From a virus: a DNA stretch of 64,000 nucleotides. The notes below the pieces were generated by a model. That model saw only the letters and a program-made list of their open reading frames with translations, did no database searches and was not told the origin of the DNA. Each line of letters starts with the position of its first letter. Within the stretch, counting starts at the first letter, position 1. The stretch is taken from IMG/VR virus record IMGVR_UViG_3300047496_000172, positions 42,579 to 106,578 of that record; one strand, written 5' to 3'. Both the position numbers and the translations under genes were made by a program. Shown here one piece after another: positions 57,695 to 64,000 of the stretch.

Positions 57695-58385
57695 ACTCTG
57701 CATAAGAGTAGGTTTTATGATATAAATCTCCAGGAAACTTGGCTATAACTTTAGAAGTATCTGGAGGAATGAACCCAAACATTTGATAATGAAAGGCCAA
57801 ATTGCTTGAATAATTTATTGAAGGCGTATGGCAATGTGTTTTCATATATCCTTGCTGATTGATCGTCTGCCAAAATCTTCTATCTCCAGTAATACCTTCG
57901 CGTGAATCTTTAAATACCCACGCACCAACAACTGGAAACGCCGTTTTATCTATATAATAGCAATTAGTATCATTGAAATTTACACCATCTGATTCTCGAC
58001 AAACACCTAAAAATTTTCCATCTATAGTGTATATATTTCTTGTCGCAGTCACTATATGTGAATTGGTTTGTATTTGTAGATCATGTAATATTTTTACATG
58101 ATCGCTATTAATCCAATTATCGCCATCCAAAAATACTATGGCATCCGCACCTAAAGTTGCTGCGCTAATCGATCCCAAGGTTCTGGGGGTATCACCAAAA
58201 TCATTATGATTCGGAATCTTTAAATGAAAAACATTCCAATCATCGATTTCAGGTTTTGGTTTACCATCCGCAACCATAACATGCATAATGTTAGTGTGAG
58301 ATTGGTTTATAACGCTGTCATGACAACGCTTTAATATATCAAGAGATTCTTCGTAATATGGAGTAATTATAGCAACTTTTTTCAT
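57666..58385 (-). CDS. Glycosyltransferase family 2
   Basis: 239 residues: VAIITPYYEESLDILKRC, HVMVADG, DAIVFLDGDNWINSDHV (DxD) and GITGDRRFWQTI. Typical GT2 without membrane helices. Third glycosyltransferase in the window. Confidence 0.85.
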   Translation of the reverse strand: MKKVAIITPYYEESLDILKRCHDSVINQSHTNIMHVMVADGKPKPEIDDWNVFHLKIPNHNDFGDTPRTLGSISAATLGADAIVFLDGDNWINSDHVKILHDLQIQTNSHIVTATRNIYTIDGKFLGVCRESDGVNFNDTNCYYIDKTAFPVVGAWVFKDSREGITGDRRFWQTINQQGYMKTHCHTPSINYSSNLAFHYQMFGFIPPDTSKVIAKFPGDLYHKTYSYAEFTKLSTAKL

Positions 58386-58406
58386 GTGGCTAGCATACTA
58401 TAGTAA

Positions 58407-58862
58407 TTACTCAAGTTTCCATATATTTTTTATGCGATCAATCATATCTTCGGCCGCGCGATCATATGATTTATCTTCGTTGGAATTCCCTTCGCTTTTA
58501 GAATTCCATTGTTGGTGTTCCAATATGTTCATCATTCCCTTCGCTTTTAGAATTCCCATAGCTGGTATGTTTTCTGGCTCTTCTTCTTCCTCATGACCAT
58601 CCCAACGCATTTTAAAATTAACTACATCTGCGTCGTTCAAAATGTAGACTCTGAATTCATCTCTTTTAAGAGCAATCGCAGTAGTATGATAATAGAACGA
58701 GTTGCAGTTATGTTTTAACCAATCCAATATTGAGGAAATATCTATAAAATTTCTTACGACAAAACGATTAAGTAACATTTTTTCATGAAGATTAGTTCCG
58801 TAAATGGATTTCCATTCTTCATTGGAAAGAAGTTTATCATTGGTAATACTTAAGATATTCAT
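58407..58862 (-). CDS. FKMRW-family protein with C-terminal extension
   Basis: 151 residues. The family signature DADVVNFKMRWDGHEEEEE lies at about residue 90 and is followed by an acidic, helical tail. A 23-bp DNA direct repeat (58485 and 58534) occurs in the tail region. LDWLKHNCNSFYYHTT aligns with the next gene. Function unknown. Confidence 0.7.
   Translation of the reverse strand: MNILSITNDKLLSNEEWKSIYGTNLHEKMLLNRFVVRNFIDISSILDWLKHNCNSFYYHTTAIALKRDEFRVYILNDADVVNFKMRWDGHEEEEEPENIPAMGILKAKGMMNILEHQQWNSKSEGNSNEDKSYDRAAEDMIDRIKNIWKLE
58485..58556. repeat. 23-bp direct repeat, two copies
   Basis: Copies at 58485-58507 and 58534-58556 (core CCTTCGCTTTTAGAATTCC), perfect, 26 nt apart, inside gene 58407. 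Confidence 0.8.
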
Positions 58863-58877
58863 TCATTCTCTCATCTT

Positions 58878-59171
58878 TTAGGTTTCAACAATGTTTTCCC
58901 AAAACATTTTGAACAACGCCGCATCAGATTTATCTACTATGTAAATATATAATGTATTAGACCAAGTATTTAATTCGTTTGTAATATAATACAAAGATTT
59001 ACAATTTTCACTAAGCCATTTTTTCATGTTTGTCAATATTGCTATAGTCATGTCTCCATTTATAACAAATCTATTGTTTATCATAGATTCCATATAAGAA
59101 GAACCAGAAAGTGCTTCGAATTCTTTCGGATATAACAAATTAGGTCTTAATAACTCTGGTTTAGCCGCCAT
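58878..59171 (-). CDS. FKMRW-tail family protein
   Basis: 97 residues with KKWLSENCKSLYYITN and tail SDAALFKMFWENIVET. Paralogue of 58407. Start overlaps the end of the RlaP-like gene. Confidence 0.72.
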   Translation of the reverse strand: MAAKPELLRPNLLYPKEFEALSGSSYMESMINNRFVINGDMTIAILTNMKKWLSENCKSLYYITNELNTWSNTLYIYIVDKSDAALFKMFWENIVET

Positions 59172-60048
59172 ATCGTTCGATCACTTGTCTCATTTCACGC
59201 ATTAATGCGTCAACGCTGATATCACGCTTCACCACCTGGGACAAGTCGCCGTAATGCTCTTCCAGACAGTTGAGCAAAATGTTTCGGATCACCATTTCAT
59301 CCGGAGAATGAGGTAGCTTGCTTGTAGTATACACGTCTTCAAGCGAACGTTCCTTCTCATCGAAATAAGTTTGGATACGTTCCAGAGACCATTCGCCACG
59401 ACGAATACTCTTCAACTGCTCGCGATTGCGCTGAAGATCAAGATCACCTTCGATCATGATCTGCTCTACTTCCGCAAGTAGTCTTACTACATGCATCGCA
59501 AATTTAAGATCATAGCCATGTTCTTCTATTGTTGCAGCGCGTTTTGGATTAGATTTATTTTGTCCGCCTTTTATTTTACTCATTTGGGCGAACGAATAAC
59601 CTTTGAACTTAAACCAAGCCCCTTTATGTAAGAAAAGTTTACGGTTCTCGCGGACGATAGAACTAATTTTCGTAGAATGTATAACACAATTATTCGGCGT
59701 AAACAAACTGGCAATTAAATTTGGATTATTTTCCATACAAAGTTGAAAATACTTAATTATACTAAAAATTGAAAAATCGTATTCTTTTGCTCCACTTGGG
59801 TCTTTAATATGATGCTGCTGATATTGTTCAAACTTTTCTGGCTGTTTACCAAACCCGAAAATTACACCAGCTTCATGAGGAAAAATTATATGACGAGGGG
59901 GAACGCAAAAACCATATATATCAATGTCAGAATCATCAGTGCTACAGCCATAGGCAGCACTTCCCATAATGGTTAAATATGCCGTATTATCGGGCATCCA
60001 TTTTGGGCATGGCATCAAACCGGCAGATTGGAGTTTCTGAATGATCAT
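59161..60048 (-). CDS. RlaP-like nucleotidyltransferase
   Basis: 295 residues from ATG 60048. LTIMGSAAYGCSTDDSDIDI is the pol-beta-type GS-x-AYG ... D-x-D site. EHGYDLKFAMHVVRLLAEVE is the conserved C-terminal helix of RlaP proteins. These are associated with RNA ligases in RNA repair. TTGACT-17-TATTCA puts the -10 six nt before ATG 60048 with no ribosome site; a TTG at 60069 is disfavoured. Confidence 0.78.
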   Translation of the reverse strand: MIIQKLQSAGLMPCPKWMPDNTAYLTIMGSAAYGCSTDDSDIDIYGFCVPPRHIIFPHEAGVIFGFGKQPEKFEQYQQHHIKDPSGAKEYDFSIFSIIKYFQLCMENNPNLIASLFTPNNCVIHSTKISSIVRENRKLFLHKGAWFKFKGYSFAQMSKIKGGQNKSNPKRAATIEEHGYDLKFAMHVVRLLAEVEQIMIEGDLDLQRNREQLKSIRRGEWSLERIQTYFDEKERSLEDVYTTSKLPHSPDEMVIRNILLNCLEEHYGDLSQVVKRDISVDALMREMRQVIERYGG

Positions 60049-60054
60049 TTTTAA

Positions 60055-60083
60055 TGAATAGCGCGCCAAGCTATTTTAGTCAA
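60055..60083 (-). promoter_or_regulatory. Sigma-70-like promoter, leaderless geometry
   Basis: Minus strand TTGACT (60083-60078), 17 nt, TATTCA (60060-60055), then six nt to ATG 60048. Confidence 0.55.
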
Positions 60084-60295
60084 TCATTAAATTTTCTGCG
60101 GTGATCAGCAATGGAACAACACAATTCAATAAATTCATTTTGTTCCATATCCATTTTGATTTGGTTAACTTTTTTATGAAGCCATTGGACATTCTCAATC
60201 GTATATCCTTTTTTGAGTCAATCCTATCTAAAGAAGCCGTTTTATTCTGTGGCCGCCCCAATGAAATTGGTATTCCATGATATGTATCCTTACCT
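60080..60295 (-). pseudogene. C-terminal remnant of an HNH-type endonuclease, frameshifted
   Basis: In one frame: GIPISLGRPQNKTASLDRID. After the A-run the next frame reads GYTIENVQWLHKKVNQIKMD, then EFIELCCSIADHRRKF. One added A restores SLDRIDSKKGYTIENVQW, the classic tail of phage HNH/endonuclease VII-like homing enzymes. No start codon and no N-terminal half. It abuts the end of gene 60297. Confidence 0.68.
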
Positions 60296-60296
60296 T

Positions 60297-61082
60297 TTAA
60301 TCTCTCATTTTGAAATGAATAGCTTCAACATCACTTGAAAAAATCCAACCAGTATCTTTAACTCTTATGACTGGATTATAGCAATTTGCAACTATCCAAG
60401 ACCAAGAATCTATGACGTATTCATTTAATTCTTCGAAGGTATTTTCTTTTTCTACATTATCGATTACAAAACTACCAGAAAGTTTTCTAGTAGAATCGAG
60501 TTCTGGAATAAAGGTATCTTCGATAAAGACATTTTTATAGAAAATAGATTTATAATTTTTAAACCATGTCAAAAAATGATCTTTGGTAGTCTGACTACCA
60601 AAAGCTACAAATGTCTTTGGTATTGCGTAGCCATATTGATCAGCATTTTTTGAATTTGAATTATGACGAGTTACAAATCCATAATCTTTAAAATTTTCTC
60701 CGAAGTTTTTAACCCAAATTGTATAATGGAAACGCATAGTTTCGTCAGTAACGTCAAAATCACTAACAAGAAGCTCTAAACAATCATCAAATTTTTCACC
60801 GTTATCTATGGTGCGAACCAGAGGATTTTTTGGAAAAGAAGGTGTTGCGTATGCGCTCATAGAGCCACCTGTATGAATTGATCCTCCTCCAAGAGGTACA
60901 CCATAAGTTAAACCTCCTGTTCCAGGCGCAGCGGGAGCATGAAGTTGCCCGTAACTTGGATTTGGTATAGGAGCAAATATGTTTGTATATGGAGGATAAT
61001 TGGTGTAGTCTGTAATCATTGTTGTTAACCACGCGATATTTGCGGTGGTTGCTACAGAGCAATTCGTAGAATTTGCAGTCAC
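60297..61082 (-). CDS. FKMRW-family protein with Pro/Gly-rich region, GTG start
   Basis: 261 residues, GTG start with TTTAGGA upstream. N-terminal part rich in T, Y, P and G (PAAPGTGGLTYGVPLGGGS). The C-terminal unit WSWIVANCYNPVIRVKDTGW ends EAIHFKMRD, so the final W of the signature is replaced exactly where the HNH remnant begins. An insertion or deletion may have clipped the gene end. Confidence 0.68.
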   Translation of the reverse strand: MTANSTNCSVATTANIAWLTTMITDYTNYPPYTNIFAPIPNPSYGQLHAPAAPGTGGLTYGVPLGGGSIHTGGSMSAYATPSFPKNPLVRTIDNGEKFDDCLELLVSDFDVTDETMRFHYTIWVKNFGENFKDYGFVTRHNSNSKNADQYGYAIPKTFVAFGSQTTKDHFLTWFKNYKSIFYKNVFIEDTFIPELDSTRKLSGSFVIDNVEKENTFEELNEYVIDSWSWIVANCYNPVIRVKDTGWIFSSDVEAIHFKMRD

Positions 61083-61168
61083 GATAATTCCTAAATATTT
61101 TCAGATTATGTGTAGACTATAATAAAAAACGTGGTATTATGCAATATAAGTTTTAAGGAGATAACTCA

Positions 61169-61609
61169 ATGACCTCCCCTAGCATGATTCAAATCACTAC
61201 CGAACTGGCCGATCTGCGGCAAGCGTTTGTGCGTGAAGGTTTCGACCTTCGTTTCGTTGGCGGCATGGTTCGAGATATCATGCTGGGTGTCGATTTTCAC
61301 GATGTAGACCTGTGTTCGGATGCCAATCCTGACGAACAAATCGCAATTTATAAGGCGAATGGTTTCGCCTATTATGAGACTGGAATTAAACATGGGACTG
61401 TTACGGTTCATATCAACAATAATAATTATGAAATAACCAGTCTGCGGACAGAAACTGATCATGATGGTCGTCATGCTACTGTCCAATTTAGTTCGGAACA
61501 GAGTTTAAATCCTGATCTTCTTCAAAAATTTATAGATATGGGCTATAATCCAGATCAAGAGTATGATTTTCAGGAATTGATGGCAGTATTTCAGCGTATA
61601 AACCGATAA
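61169..61609 (+). CDS. CCA-adding enzyme, N-terminal half
   Basis: 146 residues: LRFVGGMVRDIMLG (GG-x-VRD), DFHDVDLCSD (catalytic DxD), HGTVTVHINNNNYEIT and TDHDGRHATVQF. This is the start of the tRNA nucleotidyltransferase head domain. After VQF the sequence departs from the family and ends 41 residues later. RBS AAGGAG. The rest of the enzyme is encoded at 61932. Confidence 0.85.
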   Translation: MTSPSMIQITTELADLRQAFVREGFDLRFVGGMVRDIMLGVDFHDVDLCSDANPDEQIAIYKANGFAYYETGIKHGTVTVHINNNNYEITSLRTETDHDGRHATVQFSSEQSLNPDLLQKFIDMGYNPDQEYDFQELMAVFQRINR

Positions 61610-61919
61610 GATACGGTTTATTTAATTTTTTTGTAAAATGAGTTATCCCGAACTTTGATTTTCCAAGATAATTTTCTGCATTGAAAATTATGATAGATTG
61701 GTTGAATACGTGGATTTTTGTTTTGAAATTAAAAATATATCTGACGAATCAGTAAGCTTAATTTTACCGGCAACATTGGTAAGGAAAATTTCACCAGCTT
61801 TAGAATTCAAAACAGCCAAGATTCTCAAAATGTTTTAAAATAATATTTTTCATTATATTCTTGTTTATTTTTCTTGTTATGATATATTTATTAAATAGTG
61901 CCAATCGACGCGATTTAAG
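61610..61919 (+). other. Spacer between the CCA-enzyme halves
   Basis: About 310 nt, AT-rich. One frame holds a fragment that looks translated (YVDFCFEIKNISDESVSLIL) but lacks a start codon. No group I or II intron core or intein motif was recognised. Possibly debris of an inserted element. Confidence 0.4.
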
Positions 61920-61927
61920 GATAAATA
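61920..61927 (+). promoter_or_regulatory. T4-type late promoter GATAAATA, leaderless
   Basis: 4-nt spacer (CATT) to ATG 61932; no ribosome site. Confidence 0.6.
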
Positions 61928-61931
61928 CATT

Positions 61932-62780
61932 ATGAAAATAAAGTTAAAGAGTTTTGTGGATATTATTACGGACCAAAATAGGCGTGATTTGACCATAAAT
62001 TCCATGAGCATGACATTCGATGGCGATCTGATCGATCCTTACAATGGCGCCGCCGATCTGAGAAACAAGATTGTTCGTTTTGTTGGAAATCCAGAAATCA
62101 GGATTAAAGAAGATGCATTGAGAATTTTAAGATTCTTGCGTTTTCATGGACGGTTTTCTCAAGGTAAACCATTAAATAATGAAGCGATGAAAGCTATTAT
62201 CCGTAACGCTGAAGGGCTGAAGGGTATCTCTCGCGAACGTGTTTGGATGGAAATGGCTAAAATCGTTACCGGAAATGATGCGAAATATCTGGTCCGAAAT
62301 ATTTACGATATGCATCTGGCCGAAATGATTGGCCTGCCCAATGGTGATGTCAATCGTCTGCAACGACATACCAAGAATCCGGTTACGCTGATGACTTCGA
62401 TGCTGGGAGCAGAAATCGAAGGGCTGACACAAGAATGGAAGTGGAGTGCTGAAGAACGCGATCTGGCTCTGTTTCTGTCTAAGTTTATCAACAAGACTAC
62501 GGATTTCTTTTATACGGATACCAACTATAAGCGGCTGGTAGCCCATGATGGATTTTCAAAGGAATGGGTTTCCGAACTGGCTTTGATGCATAACAACAAG
62601 GTCTTTGCCACTTCTGTAAGGGACTGGGAAGTTCCGACGTTTCCGGTTAAAGGTGTTGATCTGATCAAGGCTGGCATCAAGCCGGGTCCGCAAATGGGTG
62701 AAAAGCTGAGAGAAATGAAGAAGGCTTGGGCCGATTCATTCTACTCTCGAACCAAAGATTCTCTGATGAAAATGATTTAA
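61932..62780 (+). CDS. CCA-adding enzyme, C-terminal part
   Basis: 282 residues. NRRDLTINSMSM (motif with RRD-x-TIN), LIDPYNGAADLRNKIVRFVG and IRIKEDALRILRFLRF (EDxLRxxR) continue the family exactly where the upstream gene left it. Neck, body and tail helices follow. MKIKLKSFVDIITDQN seems to rebuild the broken strand. Head-domain residues for nucleotide recognition are on this chain, the catalytic DxD on the other, so activity would need both. Confidence 0.85.
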   Translation: MKIKLKSFVDIITDQNRRDLTINSMSMTFDGDLIDPYNGAADLRNKIVRFVGNPEIRIKEDALRILRFLRFHGRFSQGKPLNNEAMKAIIRNAEGLKGISRERVWMEMAKIVTGNDAKYLVRNIYDMHLAEMIGLPNGDVNRLQRHTKNPVTLMTSMLGAEIEGLTQEWKWSAEERDLALFLSKFINKTTDFFYTDTNYKRLVAHDGFSKEWVSELALMHNNKVFATSVRDWEVPTFPVKGVDLIKAGIKPGPQMGEKLREMKKAWADSFYSRTKDSLMKMI

Positions 62781-62793
62781 GGAGTTTTCAAAA

Positions 62794-63060
62794 TGCAATA
62801 CATTCTTACCCAAAGAAGAGTTTGATGATCTCAAAGCCAAACGACGCGAGGAATTGAAACTTTCTCGTAAAAAGCTTCAAACACTTTGCACAAAAATTAG
62901 CGATACTATGCCGGTCGATTGGGGATGGGGAGAAGGAAACCCCAAACCTTGGGGGTGTATTCTTTCTACGGATGAAGAATGGTATTGCGACGAATGTCCC
63001 GTATCCGAGATTTGTCCTAAAGAGTACTGTCGGATGGGTTCGTTTTACTATGTTTGGTAA
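62794..63060 (+). pseudogene. Conserved small Cys-rich phage protein, frameshifted near the start
   Basis: ATG 62794 has AAGGAG upstream but its frame (MQYILTQRRV) stops at once. From about 62806 another frame reads LPKEEFDDLKAKRREELKLS, WGWGEGNPKPWGCILS, EWYCDECPVSEICPKEYC to 63060. Removing one base near 62804 gives MQYILPKEEFDDLKAK, the expected start. The C-x2-C-rich phage family is familiar but uncharacterised. Confidence 0.65.
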
Positions 63061-63062
63061 GG

Positions 63063-63395
63063 ATGTTTGGATTGCAATCCGATCTACCAAATATCATTAA
63101 ATCGTCAGCCTCAGAATTGAAGAATATCAATGAATCGCTGCTTTTGACCTTCATACGAAAAATGCGTCATCGCGGCGCCGAAAAGTTTTTCATGCCTACC
63201 CCAGATATTCGCAATGGATCAGGATATTATCCGAATGGCCATGGAATAAATCCAACAACACGAGAACCCAATAAACCGCCGCCAGTGGCTACTTATGATT
63301 CACTTCCAAAGAAAATGCGTTTCAAAAAAGAAATTATCAATGGCTTGGACAATAGAGTTGATGGGGATACGGCTTGGGTGCTTGAGAGCCGTTAA
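63063..63395 (+). CDS. Hypothetical protein
   Basis: 110 residues from ATG 63063; TTG 63054 is an alternative overlapping the previous stop. Basic, with a Pro/Asn-rich middle (GSGYYPNGHGINPTTREPNK). Overlaps the convergent gene by 4 nt. No family. Confidence 0.6.
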   Translation: MFGLQSDLPNIIKSSASELKNINESLLLTFIRKMRHRGAEKFFMPTPDIRNGSGYYPNGHGINPTTREPNKPPPVATYDSLPKKMRFKKEIINGLDNRVDGDTAWVLESR

Positions 63396-64000
63396 ATGAT
63401 ATCGTAACTGTTTGGATCGAAATTGGTAGAGAATGCCGATTTAATTTGGCTTGGTGAAAAAACCACATAATGATTTGAAACAAAATGGCCTCTAGGACTG
63501 TCATCGATGTTGAGTGCAATGAATCCATCATAACCTTGTTGCTTGGCGGACTTAATCATTCCTTCAAAATCTATACCTACAGCAGGACCATTACCACCAC
63601 CTTTAAAGTCATATACGGCTGGTTTTTGAATTGAAAGATAAACTGGTAAGATGTTCTGTCCGGTTATTTCATCTTCACGAGTAGCATCAATCTCTAAAGT
63701 TTCCCATGCGCTCATAGCGTCCTCGTAAGGTCTCCAATTACCGGTTTTTTGAGCTTGTTGCTCTAAACGGAAGACTTCATTTTGTAAACGTTCTCTTTTT
63801 CTTTCGAAATATTCTACGTCATGGACGGTGTGTCTACCGGCATTTTCAGCATAATTAGCGGCTTCATCTGGATTGGAAGTGAAGAAGAAACCTAGAGTGG
63901 CGCCGCCATTTTCACCGGTAGACAGACCACCGCGAGTAGCAGAGAACGCATTTATTGGTTGGTTTGTTCCGTGATAAACTTTTAGTGGTTTTCCAGTATC
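63392..64000 (-). CDS. ART-PolyVal-type ADP-ribosyltransferase domain, 5' end outside window
   Basis: The frame is open to the right edge. Visible: KPLKVYHGTNQPINAFSATR, GATLGFFFTSNPDEAANYAE, PVYLSIQKPAVYDF, AKQQGYDGFIALN and HYVVFSPSQIKSAF. This order (YHGT ... FFTS-x-P-x-A-x-YA ... YDGxI ... Y-x-VF-x-P-x-QIKS) is the polyvalent-protein ADP-ribosyltransferase domain, normally the C-terminus of a large protein injected with phage DNA. Third ART-like gene of the window. Confidence 0.75.
   Translation of the reverse strand, partial: DTGKPLKVYHGTNQPINAFSATRGGLSTGENGGATLGFFFTSNPDEAANYAENAGRHTVHDVEYFERKRERLQNEVFRLEQQAQKTGNWRPYEDAMSAWETLEIDATREDEITGQNILPVYLSIQKPAVYDFKGGGNGPAVGIDFEGMIKSAKQQGYDGFIALNIDDSPRGHFVSNHYVVFSPSQIKSAFSTNFDPNSYDII

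Noticed and set aside
61495-61965. Group I intron or intein in the CCA-enzyme gene
   Set aside because: No intron core or intein splicing motif was seen, and the second half has its own promoter and ATG. Kept as a split gene, with RT-PCR as the deciding test.
1-64000. CRISPR array, rRNA gene, insertion sequence or integrase
   Set aside because: No regularly spaced repeats, rRNA segments, transposase or recombinase motifs were found in the window.

Overview
The window reads as part of a large T4-type tailed phage genome that infects an alphaproteobacterium. The phage evidence is dense, mostly short, overlapping genes on both strands, many tail-fibre paralogues, homing-endonuclease traces, and octamers matching the T4 late promoter (core ATAAATA) in front of structural genes. 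The host evidence is a tandem pair of GcrA-like proteins (GcrA is an alphaproteobacterial cell-cycle regulator) and an exported protein with a PEP-CTERM sorting tail of the type common in sphingomonads and relatives. No phage or species name can be read from the sequence alone.

Layout. 0-8.9 kb: 3' end of an NAD+-dependent DNA ligase, small phage genes, the PEP-CTERM protein, a metallophosphoesterase, an RNA ligase, tRNA-Thr(CGT), an R2K-type ATP-grasp protein, and a domain-1-less release factor interrupted by an in-frame UGA. 8.9-14.1 kb (minus strand): tail-fibre/adhesin paralogues, including a deletion derivative and a remnant. 14.1-20.4 kb: a promoter-rich stretch with small genes, an HD (p)ppGpp-hydrolase-like protein, a candidate structured RNA, and a PspA-like / YjfM-like / YjfC-like module. 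20.4-26.3 kb: PrkA kinase, a small protein, YeaH (DUF444) and SpoVR, the last split by an intein. 26.3-29.1 kb: an ADP-ribosyltransferase-like protein, two GcrA-like proteins and decayed small genes. 29.1-43.7 kb: CysRS, RMF-like protein, glycosyltransferases, dCMP deaminase, adenylate kinase, a cREC domain and many small genes. 43.7-52.3 kb: a second ART-like protein, a PTP-like phosphatase and a plus-strand tail-fibre cluster. 52.3-64 kb: GluRS, a homing endonuclease, AlkB-like oxygenase, MazG-like protein, a third glycosyltransferase, an RlaP-like nucleotidyltransferase, a CCA-adding enzyme split into two genes, and the 3' end of a large ART-PolyVal protein.

How the parts fit. The phage carries two bacterial stress modules (PrkA-YeaH-SpoVR and PspA-YjfM-YjfC). 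It also has a translation and tRNA-repair kit (CysRS, GluRS, tRNA, release factor, RNA ligase, RlaP, cREC, CCA enzyme, P-loop kinase), nucleotide metabolism (adenylate kinase, dCMP deaminase, MazG), and three ADP-ribosyltransferase-like proteins. The most unusual theme is expression. At many genes an ATAAATA octamer lies 4-6 nt before the ATG, or a -35/-10 promoter has its -10 six nt before the ATG, with no ribosome-binding site. This predicts leaderless mRNAs. Four such genes also begin with a short segment resembling T4 capsid-targeting peptides ending in I-x-E, and two of them are the ART-like proteins. That suggests virion-packaged effectors comparable to T4 Alt.

Caveat: several small genes carry single-base frameshifts that one added base would repair, while the long genes are intact. 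These may be decaying genes or base-calling errors.
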